Part shown: positions 23,961 through 33,238 of the stretch, piece by piece
Layout: each line of letters begins with the position of its first letter
How positions within the stretch are numbered: the first letter of the stretch is position 1
Assembly (NCBI GenBank): GCA_030063045.1
Contig: JAQSEB010000041.1
Span: 3,837,501 to 3,901,500, forward strand
Direction of reading: 5' to 3'
Source: Pratylenchus scribneri
Lineage: Eukaryota > Nematoda > Chromadorea > Rhabditida > Pratylenchidae
DNA: 64,000 nt
The notes under the pieces: generated by a model
Seen by the model: the letters and a program-made list of their open reading frames with translations, nothing else
What the model was told of the DNA's origin: nothing
Databases searched by the model: none
Translations under genes and position numbers: made by a program

Positions 23961-26891
23961 CTATTGAGAGATTGGCGGCATTCCATTCTTCGAAATTGGT
24001 ATTACTATAATATTTACAACATTTTGACTATTGTTGCCATTGTAATTTGTCCATCTGCCAAAGATTGAACGCAAAAATTTTTTGATAATTCGCCGAAAGT
24101 CTGCCAACAACACAATCAAGCACAATTCATCGCCGCAATAAAGAAATATCATCGTGATATTTTGTATAATTTGCATTGATGTGACCAATATTTTGTCATT
24201 CTGATTTGCAAGAGCCACGCCTTGACTCAGAAATCGCAGCAGCATCGGTACCATACCACCCAAACAAACAATGGTAATTTTGCTAAAATCCTTTTCGCTC
24301 GCTGATTGCGACAATTCATTGGAAGAGACTGTTTTTGAAATGAAAAATCACAATTAAATTGTAATTGACATTATTAGAAATTCTTGTCCAATTTAGAATT
24401 GCCCGTTTTGTTTTATTTTTTATAAAACATCTAAACATAGATAGCTTATTTGTTTCTGAGAAATATTCTTTTGATGTAATTAGTGCTAGAATATCACTCC
24501 AAAATAATAAAAATAAAAAAATATTATTAACGAAAATATTAAAGAAATTTTCTCCAAACCTTTTATATTTTCGAAACTATTTTTGGTTTTCTATACATTT
24601 TTTTTATTTATTAAACATTTTATGTTTTGCTGTTCAATACATTTTATTTTTTATTTATTCAAAACTTGTCTTTCTAAATAAAATTGTGTTTATTTTGCTA
24701 AAAAATTTATGTTTTTCGAAATATTTTTTTTTTGTTTTTTCCTAACATTTTTTGTTTACTTTTTCGTTTTTTTTTAAATTGATCATAACATTTAATATAT
24801 ATTTATTTCAACAAATTTAAAATGATTTTTTTTATTTTTACCATTGTCTATTGTTACTCATTGAGCATTGTGGAAATATCCCAGATAATTGATATGTTTG
24901 GATAATTAGTAAACAAAATTATCATCGAAATATTTTTATGTTTGGTTTGATCAAATAAACCAAAATAAATTTGATTTTGTTTATGGCTTTATTTTTCAAC
25001 CAAGAAACGACTTTTTGGTTATAGTTTTATTTTCCAACTAACTAAGGAACGAGCTTTTTTGCAAGTTTCGAATTTAGATATTTTCTTTGACAAAAAAACT
25101 TCCGTTTTTTTCAATTTTAATATTTAAAAAAATGTACATTTCTTCCAAGCCAGTTTTGCTCCAACAATCAGATAAATCCCGGTTGTGATATACACAATAT
25201 ATGTACATGCTTGATAAACAGGCACAATTGGTTTTTTATACAACCCTATAGCAATTAACATGCCCAGAATCCATAAGAAAATGCACTGAACAACAATTTT
25301 GCTGTATAAATTTTAAATAAATGGCATTAGCATAAAATTTATCCTAAATAATTTCAATGAAAAATAATATAAAAATTTAAAAAATGATATTTATCCACAA
25401 TTTGGCTTTCCTATAATATTGATAACAAAATCCTTTGCTTACTTTTTATTAATCCAACCATTGTAATGGAATGGCCACATGATGCAATGCATCCGGTTCA
25501 AGGCAAGAGCCATAATATTTAGGAGAAAGCCAAATTCCAGAATATCATGCATCAGTTTTTTATCGTTTTCCAAACGCCAAATGTAGAGTATCGCCTCGAG
25601 CACATCCCATTTCAAACGATTCGAAGTTCTTTGCAACAGAGTGCCTATATTGTCAATCAGCGATATAATTGCCTAAAATATCAATTTTACAGCAGGAATA
25701 AATTAATTTTCATAGAAAGATGTAAAAACTAAAATACTCCTTAAAACCCCGTCTCAAATAAATCCCCACTCTCTAATAATAACCCACTCTAGGTAGGAGT
25801 TCCCGGAAAAACTGGTCAGTGGGGAAAGCTGGTCAGTACGGTAAACCGGTCAGTGGAAATGTGGTCAGTACGGTAAACCGGTCAGTGGAAATGTGGTCAG
25901 TACGGTAAACCGGTCAGTGGAAATGTGGTCAGTAAAAAATGAGACTAAAAATTCTCTAACTTGTATATTTTCGAGCCATAATTGGAAACCAATATTTGAT
26001 TCATGTTAACTCACCAAATTGCATCGATTTAAGTATAATACTTACGGTTTGTCTACATAAAAATAAATTCCCCACTGACCACTTTTCCATAGACCACTTT
26101 ACCGTACTGACCAGTTTTCTCATTGACCATTTTTCCTCACTGACCAGCTTTCCCCACTGACCAGTTTTCCGAACACGCTGGTAGGTGAAACGCTTTGGAT
26201 TTTAAAAGGGTGGGAGCTGGAGTAGGTGTCTTGATGGCATATATAGCAGTGGAGGATAGCAGAGTTCCAAAATAAGGAAAGATTGAACCATATTTCTTTG
26301 GTTTAATCAACGAGTTATAAACCAATTAAGATCAATTATGCTTCTAAATCGAGTAACTAGAAATTCACCAATTTGTCTCTGTTTATAAAACTCACTAAGT
26401 ACTTACCAATTTCAATGATTATTTTTATCAAATTAAAGAGCAAACAAATGAATATCTAATTATGACATTTTTATTTAAATTGGTTAATAAATGATGAAAT
26501 TATGCCCTTACAACTTTTTAAAATGGCCTTTATGTTTTGATAATGAATTATCGATATTTTCAAAAATTTTTAAGAATTACTCCAACAATTCTAAAATCTA
26601 AACTAATTTTAATAAAAATAAAATTATGGATGGGTAAAAAATCACTCTAGAATTTGATATCAAAATCATATGTAAAAGATGCCAAATTGGTCTGTTTCCG
26701 AAATTCACCCCAATTCTAGTGCAAATTAATCATTTTCTTTACCTTGTTAAAAATAATTATCAACACAGGTCTTCCCTTTGTCAAGTCCACAATGGTTTTA
26801 TGATTAGGCAAATGATTCCAATGGTGATCAAATGTGTCGTCTCATACAAACAAAATTCGAAAAGCAGATAATCATCATAAGACCAAGACAT
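23961..26891 (-). pseudogene. Serpentine (7TM) chemoreceptor C, frameshift in exon 1
   Basis: Exons at 26743-26891, 25443-25672, 25138-25301 and 23961-24328 match A, B and D. Exons 2-4 are open and in phase. Exon 1 is 149 nt, against 150 in B. A one-base deletion at about 26795, just after the TM1 block IKPLWT, brings a stop. Either the gene is a young pseudogene or the base is a sequencing error. Intron 1 contains a foldback repeat at about 25800-26175. Confidence 0.8.
25800..26175. repeat. Foldback element with GGTCAGT tandem motif
   Basis: The left arm has 'aaaactggtcagtggggaaa', then about 3 copies of a 30-nt unit (gtcagtacggtaaaccggtc + agtggaaatg). The right arm is the inverse (ctgaccagctttccccactg). 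The centre is unrelated. It is inserted in intron 1 of receptor C. Confidence 0.8.
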
Positions 26892-27616
26892 TGCTTAGAA
26901 AACTGGTGAATTTTATTTTTTATTAGATTCTTCTGAAATTTGCAATAAAAATTTTAAAACTTTCTTGAATGTACTGAAATATGTGAGAAGACATATAAAT
27001 GATTCTGGATAGGAGTGGAAGATTTATTTATAAATTTTGAAAGGAATGATTTAGGAAGCAAAAAATTTCATATTTTTCTCTATACTCACAGTGGTTTAAA
27101 TTTAGTGCAAAAGGAAGAGGTTTGAACTTTGGAGAAAATTGTTAAATGATACTGTAAAAAAGACATAGTAGAAAGGAGGAGAGCGATTAGCTAGTAACCC
27201 AGGAATCAAGAAATTTTAAATTTTTTTACCGAATGAACAACAAAAAGGTTTTAAAATGATTTTATACATTGAAATTAAGGCAAAATGAAAAATAATTGAA
27301 TAGGAGGGAAAATAAATATTGGGAAATGGCTATTCAAGTAAATTTAATTTAATGGGTGTCATTTTAAAGGCGTAGTGCACCCAAATGGCCAATACGCCAC
27401 AAACAATTAAGAAAATAAAAATGAATTAGGGAATTTCCATTCAGTCAGACAATTTGATTAAAAAATAAAACACCCACAATTGCAAAATATGATGGAATAT
27501 TTTTTATGGAATTTTGCGGCTTGCAGGGGAAGCAGAATATTTTGATACAGAAAATAAAATCAATGTCATATTTGTTTATAAATATTTAATAAAATTTTTT
27601 TTGCTATCTTTAATTT
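26892..27616. other. Intergenic spacer upstream of receptor C
   Basis: No gene is visible. The sequence shares short blocks with other receptor flanks ('atgacaaa', 'gggaaatggctattcaag'). Confidence 0.4.
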
Positions 27617-27847
27617 TTACAAAATTATAAAAAAAGGCAATATTTCTTTTTCAAATGCTTTTTCTATGCCCGTTGCTTTTACATTATAGAATGAAACCCT
27701 ATTTTTGTCACAATTTTTGCCAATACCTTCTTCTTTTATTTTGGTATCAGCAGGTGATTTTTCTGATGCTTTCTTCCTCTTCCCCGTGGTTTGTTCTCTA
27801 TTTAGCTTATTAACAGGTGAATCTTTTTTTGCTGATGAGATGTTCAT
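27617..27847 (-). CDS. Small Lys-rich ORF repeated with the receptor array
   Basis: A 76-residue ATG-started ORF rich in Lys, Ser and Glu (NREQTTGKRKKASEKSPADTK). Similar blocks sit downstream of receptor C (about 22890-23110, broken), at about 53300-53430 continuing at 54611-54660 (split by a mobile element), and fused to the end of receptor B exon 4. It moves with the duplication unit. Its function is unknown; it may be an alternative C-terminal exon of the receptors rather than a gene. Confidence 0.35.
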   Translation of the reverse strand: MNISSAKKDSPVNKLNREQTTGKRKKASEKSPADTKIKEEGIGKNCDKNRVSFYNVKATGIEKAFEKEILPFFIIL

Positions 27848-28779
27848 TTATAATTAAGATAATGTCATCGGTACATAAACCTAATAAAATATAAAATGCA
27901 GAGAATTAATATTAATTAATTTGATTGCGCCAGCGGCTTGTATTTAGATTAGAGACCAAACTCGCAATTTCGCAAATAACATTGGAAATTTGTAAATATA
28001 TATTTTTTTCTACATATTACTTACATTAAGATTCTTAAGTAATAGATTAATAATAAGAGATATTTTTGTAGCATAAATAATTGAAATCGGTCAGCAGACT
28101 AAGAAATTATTTGTTTTTAGTATTTTCATTTTTTTTAAACATTTTTTTCAAAGACATCTTAGAATTTATGAATTTCTATTTGTCTTTTCAAAAATACACT
28201 TTGATTGAATCGTCATTCATAACAATAGTAAAAAATGAGAGATAAAAATATTGAAATTTCATAATTTTTGCTGGAAATTCAGATCTTGATCTTTACTGAA
28301 TTTTAATTATTATTTGTATATTATCTATTTAATAAAGAAGCAGATGATATTTTTTTGCTTGGTCCCATTTAAAATATGAATTAAAATTGGAATAATGTCA
28401 CTCGTCGATCGTCGTATGTTGATAATTAATAATGTAAACAATGGCATTAATAATAAATTAATTAATGTTGTCAAAAATTGTAATTCATTGTAACGATCTT
28501 TGACTCATTCCATAGGCATTAGCTTTATTTTGAAGGATTATGATGACATCAATATTTTATAAAGATTTATCAAATAAATTTGGAATCTAAACTGTTTAAA
28601 AATTGATGAATATTTTTATGAAGAATACAAAGCAGTCAATAATATTAAAGAATTTTTATTTCAATTAAATGAATGAATAAAAAATAAAAAATTACATTTA
28701 TGCATAGGAGGTTTTTTCGGATTTTACTTCTAAAATTTTAATTTTTTTAATATTTCTTTGAAAAAAATAAAATTATTTT
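27848..28779. other. Intergenic region downstream of receptor D
   Basis: No gene is seen. 'ttgattgcgccagc' and 'agagaccaaactcgcaa' here recur at about 54730-54760, showing a shared ancestral duplication block. Confidence 0.45.
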
Positions 28780-29380
28780 TCATCGGTTTAATGGGGATAT
28801 AGATGTGGAGATGGGTGATATTTCATTCTTGGCAATTGGCATAACTCTATTATTTTGACTATTATTGCCAATGTCATTCTTCCATCCACAACAAAAAATT
28901 GTACGCAAAAATTTGTTGATAATTCGACGAAATTCTGCCAGCAACAAAATTAGACCCAATTCATCAGCACAATAAATGAATGGCCCTAAGATGTCTTGTA
29001 CCACTTGCATATGATAGACCAAATTTTCATTTTTCAGATTATTCACTGCCACGGTTTGAGCCACAAAATAGATTAATATGGGCAATAAACCGCTCATACA
29101 GACAATTGTAATTTTGTTGAAGTCTTTTTCTATCGGTGATTGCCTCAAATTGCCGGATGCATTGGAAGAATCTGTTTTTGTTGTGAAAAATATGTAATTA
29201 AATTAAAAATTACATTTTTTCCAAGCCAGTTTTACTCCAACAATCAGGTAAAGTCCGAGTGAGAACAATTCAATCCATGTTATACATGCTTGGAAGTAAT
29301 TCGTCTCTTGCATTTTAGTCATCCCTGTCCCAATCAATATGCCTAAAGTCCATATCAAAATGCATTGGAAAATAATTTTT
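28780..29380 (-). CDS. Serpentine (7TM) chemoreceptor D, exons 3-4
   Basis: Exon 3 is 29214-29380 (TM4-5, KIIFQCILIWTLGILIGTG). Exon 4 is 28780-29171 (TM6-7, CADELGLILLLAEFRRIINKFLRT). The phases fit exons 1-2 on the far side of the Polinton (50879-51025 and 49957-50183). Joined, the four exons would encode about 310 aa without a break. Intron 2 therefore spans about 20.6 kb because of the insertion. Whether it is still spliced is unknown. Confidence 0.85.
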
Positions 29381-29949
29381 CTGTATGGAATATGGATGTT
29401 ACATGGAAATTGGTTAATTTCGGAATTATCCCTGGGGCGGTTAATTTTGGAAATCTCTACATCTTGATTTCATACAGACTACAGAATATAGACTCGATAA
29501 TAAGTTCATTTGACTGTGTATAGTCATTTAATTAGTGAAATTTTTACAATCTCAAAGAGGTATGTGTCATAAAGTCGAAACGATGTTTAAACCAAAAGCA
29601 ATTTTGGTTTACTAATTTAGTTTTAGCTTTAATATTACTTCGAAGATGAAATTTAATTTACTAAAGCAATCGATTATTCCGAGATGAATGAACCCATTCT
29701 TGCTTCTGATGTAGAGATTTTCCAAAATAAACCAACATACCACTTGGTTATTTCCAAAATTTTACAATTTTTTCCAATATTAATAATAAAATAAATTAGA
29801 CATAAATGGAATTATTACCCATTAATTTTTTTTCTAAAAAATTTAATTAATTTGCCATATATTTATAAATGACGTTAAAATTAAAAAGCTGATCCATAAT
29901 ATTGTTTTTTTTATTTCTTTTTTGACGATAGGCCGAGTAGCCCAACTTG

Positions 29950-29955
29950 CTGCGA
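29950..29955. repeat. 6-bp target-site duplication CTGCGA (left)
   Basis: CTGCGA lies directly before the Polinton end AGTAGTC. The same six bases follow the right end at 49550-49555. Polintons make 6-bp duplications. Confidence 0.9.
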
Positions 29956-30210
29956 AGTAGTCTATTATATACTTTTAAATCATTTTTTAAAATTTTTAAA
30001 AAGACATAATTTGAGCCAATACCTATCGAGCTTTTTTAAAAATTTTAAAAGACATTTTTTGATCATAGTTAATTTTTTAAAGACATAATTTGAGCCAATA
30101 CCTTTTGAGTACATTTTAGTGAATTTTTTAGAAAATAATAAAATTTTTTCTCTTTAAATTGAGAGCATAAAATAAGCGAATACCTATTGGCTACTTTTCA
30201 GTTAAAAAAT
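29956..30210. repeat. Left terminal inverted repeat of the Polinton
   Basis: It matches the reverse complement of 49325-49549 from 'agtagtctattatatac' to 'ctattggctacttttc'. The left copy has about 30 extra bases near 30055-30080. It contains three variants of a sub-repeat around 'agacataatttgagccaata', about 75 bp apart. The ATPase ORF starts at its inner edge. Confidence 0.93.
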
Positions 30211-30866
30211 TGAAAAGAAAAAAGAATATATATGGTAAAAAATTAAAAGAAATGATATTTAAAATGTTTCAAGCTCCATTTACTATGATTATCTCTGGTG
30301 CCACTGGTAGTGGTAAAACTCAGTGGTTATTAAGATTTTTAAAATATTCAGATCAACTTATTAACCCTCCCCCAAATAAAATTTTGTATTGTTTTGGTGA
30401 AATGAATTCAACTATTTTCGAACTTAAAAATGAAGGAATTACAACTTTTAATGGGATACCTGATGAGGAACTAATTAAAAAGCATCAACTATTAATACTA
30501 GATGACTTAATGTTGAATGTTCAAAATGAGTTTTTAGATCTATTATTTACTCGAGGTTCACATAATTGGGGCGTAAGTATAATTTTTGTTACCCAATCAC
30601 TTTATGGACGCGACATAAAAACAGCCAGAGCAAATTCCCATTATATTGTGCTGACCAAAAATCCTCAAGGTCTTTTACAAGTAAGAACTCTCGGCTCTCA
30701 ATTGTTTCCCAAAATGCTAAATTATTTCTTGGAAGCATACCGTGATGCAACTTCTAAACAGTTTTCATATTTGCTCGTAAACATGCATCCAAATTCAGAT
30801 GAAAAACTTCGATTATCTACAAATATTTTTCCAAATGAAAAAACGACTATTTATTTACCAATTTAA
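30210..30866 (+). CDS. FtsK/HerA-type packaging ATPase (A32-like)
   Basis: This 218-aa protein is predicted to power DNA packaging into the capsid. Walker A is GATGSGKT (residues 30-37), Walker B is LLILDD (94-99), and a sensor-like FVTQSLY follows at 126-132. The length is usual for Polinton ATPases. The first ATG lies at the inner edge of the terminal repeat; MIFKMF at residue 15 is an alternative start. It is the first gene of the plus-strand block. Confidence 0.93.
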   Translation: MKRKKNIYGKKLKEMIFKMFQAPFTMIISGATGSGKTQWLLRFLKYSDQLINPPPNKILYCFGEMNSTIFELKNEGITTFNGIPDEELIKKHQLLILDDLMLNVQNEFLDLLFTRGSHNWGVSIIFVTQSLYGRDIKTARANSHYIVLTKNPQGLLQVRTLGSQLFPKMLNYFLEAYRDATSKQFSYLLVNMHPNSDEKLRLSTNIFPNEKTTIYLPI

Positions 30867-30900
30867 TATATATGTGTAAATGAAAATATAAAAATTAAAA

Positions 30901-31254
30901 ATGCAATATAATTTCAGTCCATACATAAAAGAGAATTTTGAATTTTTGCAAAAATTGGCAAAAACATCATCAGATAAAAAGAGAAGCACATTATTGTTGA
31001 CTGCTAGTGCCGAACAAATTTTGGCCATAGTCGAGATTTGTGCAAATATACTTAGGCACAATTTTATTTTGAGTAGAAAGCAAAAAAGAAAGCTTGTCCA
31101 ATTTGCTGATATCTATCGAGTAATTGCTCGTTCTCGTACAGAAACTACTGCGAGGAAACGAATTCAAGAGGGAGGAAATCCAGCATTAGCTGCAATTTTA
31201 ATTCCTGTTCTTGGTGCCCTGGCTGAACATCTAATTCAAAAAATCACTTCATAA
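30901..31254 (+). CDS. Small conserved Polinton protein with hydrophobic C-terminus
   Basis: 117 aa. The N-terminal half is helical (LLLTASAEQILAIVEICANIL). A basic segment (SRKQKRKLVQF) follows, then GGNPALAAILIPVLGALAEHL near the end. From memory, proteins of this layout (A..Q..AI.EI..N.L, basic stretch, GG..PAL..P.L..L) recur beside capsid genes in Polintons and adintovirus-like elements. The role is not established; a virion core or membrane-active peptide is a guess. Its stop overlaps the next start (TAATG). Confidence 0.7.
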   Translation: MQYNFSPYIKENFEFLQKLAKTSSDKKRSTLLLTASAEQILAIVEICANILRHNFILSRKQKRKLVQFADIYRVIARSRTETTARKRIQEGGNPALAAILIPVLGALAEHLIQKITS

Positions 31255-32153
31255 TGAAATATACAAAGAAAATGTTAATGATACCAGAAAATGAATATTT
31301 GACATTATTGAGCATGGTAAAAGGAGCCGATAGTATGGGAACAGAAAGGACTGAAACTGATTTGAGTATACAAAAAACATTGAATGATCCAAAAATTGGT
31401 GAAGATTTGCGTGCTAAACGCTATAATTGGCTCTATAAGAAACGTCGACAATTAAAAAATGAAATTGAAAATCGTCCACAAAAAGTAGTCCTTACGAATA
31501 ATGAACTAAATACAACAGTACCCCCATATGTGAATACAGGCAATACCCAATCTAGCAAACCTCATTTTCAACAGATAGAAACTACCGAGTATGATACTGC
31601 AGCCGATGTAGCCACTCCACTTTTAGGATTAAGGTCACGGAGAACTCGAAAAATTCCATATAATCAAGCAAAAACTCCTTTTAAAGGAATTATTCGAAAA
31701 GATTATACTAATGAATTACACACATATGTTCGTAATAATAGAGAAAAATTCCGAATTCATGAAGATTCACAATTTGAAACATATGAAAAAGGTAAAAAGA
31801 TAAAGGAAAGTAACTATAAAAAGGTATTAGATTTTATGCTCGGTGATGCTCCGAGTCCAGGCAAGGGATTTAAATTTCTTTTTAGTCGGATAACTAAAGA
31901 CCCTATAATTAAACAATTGATTGAAAGATCGAAAGTAAATCCTCTTAGCGAAAGTACAGCTTCATCTTCATCAGATTATGAAAGTACAAGTGGTAGCAAC
32001 ACACCAATACAATCGGGTGAAGGTAAAAAGAAATCGAAATTCAAAAGAAGAACACATGTTATTGTAAGAAAAAGTGCAGCACCGATGGGAAATATAAATG
32101 CAAAAAATCAAACAAAAAATAAATTTATACCAAAAATATGGGAAAAACTATAG
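31254..32153 (+). CDS. Conserved Polinton protein of unknown function
   Basis: 299 aa. It starts one base before the previous stop ends and overlaps the integrase start by 16 nt. The N-terminus KKMLMIPENEYLTLLSM leads into a helical, charged region (LNDPKIGEDLRAKRYNWLYKKRRQL). The centre has HEDSQFETYEKGKKIKESNYKK.LDFMLGD and PSPGKGFKFLF. A Ser-rich linker (STASSSSDYESTSGS) and a basic tail complete it. Similar proteins sit between the ATPase and capsid genes of other nematode Polintons, as far as I recall. No enzymatic motif is seen. Confidence 0.6.
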   Translation: MKYTKKMLMIPENEYLTLLSMVKGADSMGTERTETDLSIQKTLNDPKIGEDLRAKRYNWLYKKRRQLKNEIENRPQKVVLTNNELNTTVPPYVNTGNTQSSKPHFQQIETTEYDTAADVATPLLGLRSRRTRKIPYNQAKTPFKGIIRKDYTNELHTYVRNNREKFRIHEDSQFETYEKGKKIKESNYKKVLDFMLGDAPSPGKGFKFLFSRITKDPIIKQLIERSKVNPLSESTASSSSDYESTSGSNTPIQSGEGKKKSKFKRRTHVIVRKSAAPMGNINAKNQTKNKFIPKIWEKL

Positions 32154-33232
32154 ATAAGGTGTTAAAGGACGTCTATTTTCAATTAAAATCGCCTGCATCC
32201 TTTTCAGGACAAGAACGGGTCTATAAGGAAGCGCATAAACGAAATAATAAAATAACACGGAAACATGTTCGTGATTTTTTATTCAACCAACGAGTTTACA
32301 CAATGCATAAACCACAAAGAAAAAGATTTCCCCGATTGGCAACTAGACCTAGTGGACTACATTCAGATTGGCAAGCAGATTTGGCAATCTTTGATCGTTT
32401 AGCTGATAAAAATGACGGCTATAAATATTTGTTAGTATGCATTGATGTGCTTAGTAGGAAAATGTTTGTTGCTCCTATCCATTCGAAAAAATCTGAACAT
32501 ATGATTGAAGCTTTTGAGAAAATATTTAGCCAAGGTATTATTTGCTCAAAACTTTACACTGATCGCGGGTTGGAATTTCAAGCTAATAAAATGAAAGAAT
32601 ATTTCAAATCAAAAGATATTGATAAAAGAGTTGTATACAGTCCCGATATTCATGCAGCAATGGCTGAACGAGCAAATCGAACAATTAAAGACCGTTTGTA
32701 TCGCTATTTTAGTGAGCATAATACGGTTCGATGGATTGAACCTGTCCAAAAAATAGTGGCAGGAATAAATGAAAGTGTTAATCGTGTGACGGGCATGAGA
32801 CCAAATGATGTAAATTATGGTAATGCCCGTCAACTTTACAATAGACTATATAAGGATGTTGAAGAACCTACTATTCCAAAAGCAAAAATCCTCAAAATTG
32901 GACAAATTGTACGTATATCAAAAGAAAAAGGCAAATTTGAAAAATCTTATTTGCCAAATTTTTCTGACGAACTTTTTCGCATAAAGTACGTCAATTCATC
33001 ACATTTTCCTGTGGCTTATAAGTTGGAAGATTTAGAAGGTGAGGAAATTTCAGGTATTTTTTATCGAGAGGAATTAGTGCCTACTTCATTAGAGGAAACA
33101 ACACATAGAATAGCCGAAGTCCTTAGGAGCAGAATTCGACGTGGTCAAACTGAACATTTTGTACGTTGGGTTGGTTATTCGGAAAAGTTTAATAGTTGGA
33201 TCAAAGATAGTGATATTGTGAAACATCCCTAA
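32138..33232 (+). CDS. Retroviral-type integrase with C-terminal chromodomain
   Basis: 364 aa. The catalytic core has D81 (DWQADL), D142 (LYTDRG) and E177 (AMAERAN); the last two are 35 residues apart as in DDE integrases. The C-terminus (about 323-364, IAEVLRSRIRRGQTEHFVRWVGYSEKFNSWI, given here in part) is a chromodomain, which may steer insertion to certain chromatin. It catalyses insertion of the element and would make the 6-bp duplication seen at its ends. It overlaps the upstream gene and ends 6 nt before the next ATG. Confidence 0.95.
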   Translation: MGKTIDKVLKDVYFQLKSPASFSGQERVYKEAHKRNNKITRKHVRDFLFNQRVYTMHKPQRKRFPRLATRPSGLHSDWQADLAIFDRLADKNDGYKYLLVCIDVLSRKMFVAPIHSKKSEHMIEAFEKIFSQGIICSKLYTDRGLEFQANKMKEYFKSKDIDKRVVYSPDIHAAMAERANRTIKDRLYRYFSEHNTVRWIEPVQKIVAGINESVNRVTGMRPNDVNYGNARQLYNRLYKDVEEPTIPKAKILKIGQIVRISKEKGKFEKSYLPNFSDELFRIKYVNSSHFPVAYKLEDLEGEEISGIFYREELVPTSLEETTHRIAEVLRSRIRRGQTEHFVRWVGYSEKFNSWIKDSDIVKHP

Positions 33233-33238
33233 TCAACG

